A stretch of DNA of 64,000 nt from Ciborinia camelliae. Lineage: Eukaryota; Ascomycota; Leotiomycetes; Helotiales; Sclerotiniaceae. The stretch is from assembly GCA_025890175.1 (NCBI GenBank), contig JANPYM010000004.1:2558682-2622681 (forward strand), given 5' to 3'. The notes beneath the pieces were generated by a model that worked only from the letters and a program-made list of their open reading frames with translations, made no database searches and was not told the origin of the DNA. The first letter of the stretch is position 1. Each line of letters opens with the position of its first letter. Positions 60,754-64,000 of this stretch are shown here, piece after piece. The translations under genes were made by a program, and so were the position numbers.

Positions 60754-62451
60754 TTAATTACAAATATATTGATTATAACAAAAATATTTTATATATATTT
60801 ATATATATAAATTATTCAGTTCGGAGGATTATTAATAATAATATTAATAATAAATATATTTGATGTATTATTTATAACAATTTCAAAGAATAAAGAATTA
60901 AAAAAAATTAATTATTGTTTATTATTTATAATTACAAAGTTTAAACTAATAGTATATGATTTTGTTATTTAAAATAATTTAAAAACAAAAAGTTTTATTT
61001 CAATAAATTGTTTTTTGTTGTTACTACTTTTTTTATTACTTTTTTTTTTTTTATTGTTTTCAATATTTTCAGGGAAATCGTTATTGAATTTTATTTTTGG
61101 GATTTGATATTGTTTAATAGTTTTCAATTTTTAAAATTGAAAAGTTTGAGTAGTTTGAAATTGTTGTAATTATTATTAGATAATATTTTTTTTAAATTGA
61201 AAAGAATATTGTAAACAATTAGATAATTTGATTTAAAAAAAAACTATCTTTAATAATATTTAAGATTGTTTGATTTTTTTTTAAGAAATAAAAGTTTTTG
61301 TAATAAATAGTTTTTTAATAAGTATTTTCGATTATTGTAAAAAAGTAAATTGATTTGATATAAAGTAGTAATAAACAAAATTTGTGAGGATTTATATTTT
61401 TTAAATTGTAGTTGTATATAATAATGTATTTGTATTGTATAGTGTTATGGTATTATAGTTTGATATATATAGTTAATGTATCAAAAAACTTTTTAAAAAA
61501 GTAAAAGATTATAATATGATAAAGATATAATAGTTTAAAAAGATATTTAATTCAATTAATAATTTTTTAAAGTTTTTAAGGATTTTGGATTTCCAATTTA
61601 TTTTTTTAAAAAGAAAAATATCCAAGTTTATATACAAATTTATATGGTCTAAGGGATAAAATGCTTTCGCCTATGATATGCCGGTTAAAGTGATATCTTA
61701 CATGGCAATCCCATTCTTTGTATCCATCGTATTCCTGTGCCGCACCTTCGTGCTGTATTTCCCGTGGTCATGTGATGCACCCACGTGACAGTCTTATTAT
61801 ATCTTAATTCTTGTTTGCTGGCTATTGTCTGTAAAGTATTGTCCGATTACAATGCTAACTAACTATAAATAGAAAATGCCTTTCCAAGGAAACCCCACCA
61901 CCATCTACTCCTACCTGACCCGCCCCTCCCCCGTCCAAACTCCCCCCTTCTACCTCCCCATGTTTCCGGAGATTTGCGGGCCTCGTGCCTCGCTCATTAA
62001 ACCGCTCGCCGCCGAAACAATTCGGGAATTCCGGGTCCGATACAACGGACAGGTAAAAGATTGGGAGTGCCGGGCTCTCAGGGGAGACAAGGTGGCCAAT
62101 TGGGTGAAATTGAGCCGCAATCTGGTGTTGCCTGCGGGCTTGGACGAGAATCTGTTGATTCAACCGGACTTTGTAAGTATTTATATTTATAGGAGTATAT
62201 GGATAGTAGAGCTTCGCTTGTACGGATGATGACTAATTATCAATAAATAGGCTTGGATCGCTGCCAAGCAGGAGCGTGCTGTTTTTGCCAACCTCGGCAA
62301 TTCCATCACTGCCGCTGTAAGTTAATATGCTTGTAATATATAAACCGTATACTGACTTTCCTTGAAAAGGCTTTTGGTCTCGCGATCCAGGCTACTGGCA
62401 TGCCATCAGCTGGCAGCCAGCAAATGGTTGTAAGTTATTATTCCCGTATTG
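60754..62451. repeat. Second copy of 1.7-kb duplicated contig end
   Basis: Starts immediately after the N run and repeats 59047-60743, then continues into unique sequence (GGCGCTCAAATCACG) that completes the gene. Confidence 0.95.
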
Positions 62452-62971
62452 GCGCTCAAATCACGTTGTTCCAGGCTAATTTACTGTTATATAGGTGCCT
62501 GTATTTGGTTCTCCTGCTGTTTTGGTTCCGGTCGCTCCTCCCGCCCCCGCCAATCCGGCTCCTCCGGCTCCTCCCGCTCTCCCCCTCCCTCTCCCTCTCC
62601 CCATACCTGCTCCTGCCCCCGCCCTTCGTGGTGGAAGTGCTCGTGGTGGACGTGGCGCCCTTCGGGGTGGCCTAGGAAGTGGAAATCCGGGTGGAAATCC
62701 TGCGCGTGCAGGAGGTTTGATTGGTCGTGGTGGAGTTCGTCGCCGCCGTGGCTATGGTCGTCGTCCTCTCCCTGCCCCCGCCCCTCCTCTCCCTGTCCCT
62801 CCTCCTGCCCCTCCTCTCTCTGCCCCTCCTCCTGCCCCTCCTCTCTCTGCCCCTCCTCCCGCCTCTCCTCTCTCTGCCCCTCCTCCCGCCTCTCCTCTCC
62901 CTGCCCCTCCTACCGCCTCTCCTCTCCCTGCCCCTCCTCTCCCTGCCCTCCCTCCTGTCGAACGACAGTGA
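61876..62971 (+). CDS. Unknown family with WIAA motif, RGG and proline-repeat tail
   Basis: Family not recognised. Four exons: 61876-62172, 62251-62316, 62370-62429, 62495-62971, all phase 0 with GTAAGT donors and introns of 78, 53 and 65 bp, giving 299 residues. The conserved N-terminal part (about 1-140) contains FYLPMFPEICGPRASLIKPL, FRVRYNGQVKDWECRALRG and DFAWIAAKQERAVFANLGNS and aligns with the gene at 9981-11553, including two intron positions. Exon 4 encodes a Pro/Ala-rich segment, an RGG/GAR-like patch (ALRGGSARGGRGALRGGLG), a basic GRGGVRRRRGYGRR, then five 9-residue repeats PAPPLSAPP/PASPLPAPP (62804-62938), ending VERQ. RGG patches commonly bind RNA, so an RNA-binding or gag-like role is possible but is inference only. 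The intact copy follows the gap; 60168-60743 is its truncated duplicate. Confidence 0.7.
62804..62938 (+). repeat. 27-bp coding repeat, 5 copies
   Basis: Five in-frame copies of a 27-bp unit (CCTGCCCCTCCTCTCTCTGC... in the first copy) encode nine residues each: PAPPLSAPP twice, then PASPLSAPP, PASPLPAPP and TASPLPAPP. The repeat sits at the C-terminus of the unknown-family protein and is pure pyrimidine apart from the single G of each Ala codon. Confidence 0.85.
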
Positions 62972-64000
62972 AGTGAGCCAATGGATCCTTAGATCCGGGG
63001 TCCCTGCTTGCGCTTATGCCAAGCAAACCCAGTTTTTTTTAAAGAAATGAAAGAAGAAGAAAAGTCCCTGCGGGGCACACGCGAGATGCGATAGACGTTA
63101 ACTTTCCCATAACTTTTGCTTGTGATATATATGCTGCTGTGTCTGTGATGATTAGTCGGAACTATCACCTGGTAGTCGTAACAGCCAATCCCACACTTGG
63201 GCCTGATGCCCCGCTTCCTTGGCGCGTAAATATATCCCTTGACAGTCTCTGTATAAGTTTTGCCTTAAGCCCCAACCTCCTTTCAGTCTTTCTACAGACA
63301 TCTTTGCTCACTTACTGCTCCCGCAGAACAAGCTGTGTACTTCCTCGTCCAAAAGCCTCTGACCAGAGCAGATGACAAAGTTGAAAGTTCGCGCGCTTTA
63401 GCTGGCCGCTTTGGCCAATATTTAGTTGTTGATTGTCATATTTGTACCATTGACAAGGTACAGAGAACTGATTTCTTTTGTCATATATGTAACCTATATT
63501 TTATGACTCTTAAAGCTATCTTAGTTATCTAGGTAGAACTATCTAATAAAGGCGGGAATTAAAACTAAAAACGAGGTTATCGAAGCTATTGCATTGATAC
63601 TAAGAGAAGAAGAACATCTAGAGATGAGTAAGATATTAAATATCAGAAAATAACTTGAACTAACCCAAGTTATTTCATCATAACAATATCATATCAGATA
63701 ATACATACTTCTTGAGGCTAAACCAAATGAATAACGAATTCATATATATATCCCGGAATCTCATCATATCTAGATAGGCATCAATACATACATACCCCAA
63801 TACTCCCACTGCATCATAATGATCCACTATTCAATATGACACTACAGCAAAACAAGCTACCTTGGTTTCTACATTAGTATGATATGGCTGACTCTTCCGA
63901 GCCTGAGTTCGCTTTGATGTATGGGAATCTGATAAGTTTTGTAGAGGGATATGTACCTAGATGGAAACACCCTCAGGCTAAATTTAATTTTATACTATAT
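62972..64000. other. Right-edge region, possible exon remnants
   Basis: Downstream of the unknown-family gene. A coding-like segment follows a CCCGCAG acceptor at about 63326: EQAVYFLVQKPLTRADDKVES, then SRALAGRFGQYLVVDCHICTIDK before a GTACAG that could be a donor at 63461. A frame at 63139-63375 starts SRNYHLVVVTANPTLGPDAPLPWRV. Neither gives a complete gene or a family I recognise. The last 400 bases are AT-rich spacer. Confidence 0.3.

Noticed and set aside
63139..63375. Dihydrofolate-reductase-like N-terminus (LVVVTANPTLG...LPWRV)
   Set aside because: The resemblance is limited to about 25 residues, and no further DHFR motif follows in any frame.

Overview
The window is nuclear DNA from a filamentous ascomycete (Pezizomycotina). 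The evidence is the gene content (a GH7 cellobiohydrolase, an Egh16-type secreted protein, a 2EXR protein, INO80 Iec3, a Barentsz/CASC3 protein), the many short introns of about 40-100 bp with GTAAGT/GTATGT donors, moderate GC, and a long AT-rich block that looks RIP-mutated. A plant-associated Leotiomycete such as the Sclerotiniaceae fits best, but that is inference.

Layout. 0-9 kb: GH7 cellulase (minus, cut by the left edge), two small unknown minus-strand genes, and a Barentsz-domain protein (plus). 10-24 kb: a small gene of unrecognised family with a proline-rich tail (minus), a MATE transporter (minus), an Egh16/GAS1-like secreted protein (minus), a 2EXR protein (plus) and a secreted L-asparaginase (plus), separated by gene-poor spacers. 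25-31 kb: a compact nuclear cluster with a polyQ/AT-hook protein (plus), NOP13-like (minus) and IEC3-like (plus); the last two are divergent. 31.4-33.7 kb: a non-autonomous inverted-repeat element holding a 21-copy minisatellite and a tRNA-like A-box, lying against a frameshifted, 5'-truncated ankyrin gene. 35.5-45 kb: NADP-isocitrate dehydrogenase (plus), a cysteine-rich secreted PAN/Apple-like protein (minus) and an MFS transporter (plus). 45-53 kb: gene-poor, with coding remnants and degenerate tandem repeats. 53.27-59.91 kb: an almost pure A/T tract without credible genes. 60-63 kb: a second member of the unknown family, present twice because about 1.7 kb is repeated on either side of a 10-N gap, almost certainly an assembly artefact.

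The two most notable observations are these. (1) The genes at 9,981-11,553 (minus) and 61,876-62,971 (plus) are divergent paralogues sharing a domain, two intron positions and phases, and low-complexity proline-rich tails; I cannot assign the family. (2) The edges of the AT-rich block are two copies of one sequence, 6,646 bp apart, in which the RIP-mutated and intact halves swap within a 7-bp interval: intact-left/mutated-right at the left edge, mutated-left/intact-right at the right edge.

Functionally, the secreted proteins (GH7, Egh16-like, asparaginase, PAN-like) and the two transporters fit a plant-degrading or plant-infecting lifestyle. The rest is housekeeping: mRNP assembly, ribosome biogenesis, chromatin remodelling and NADPH supply.
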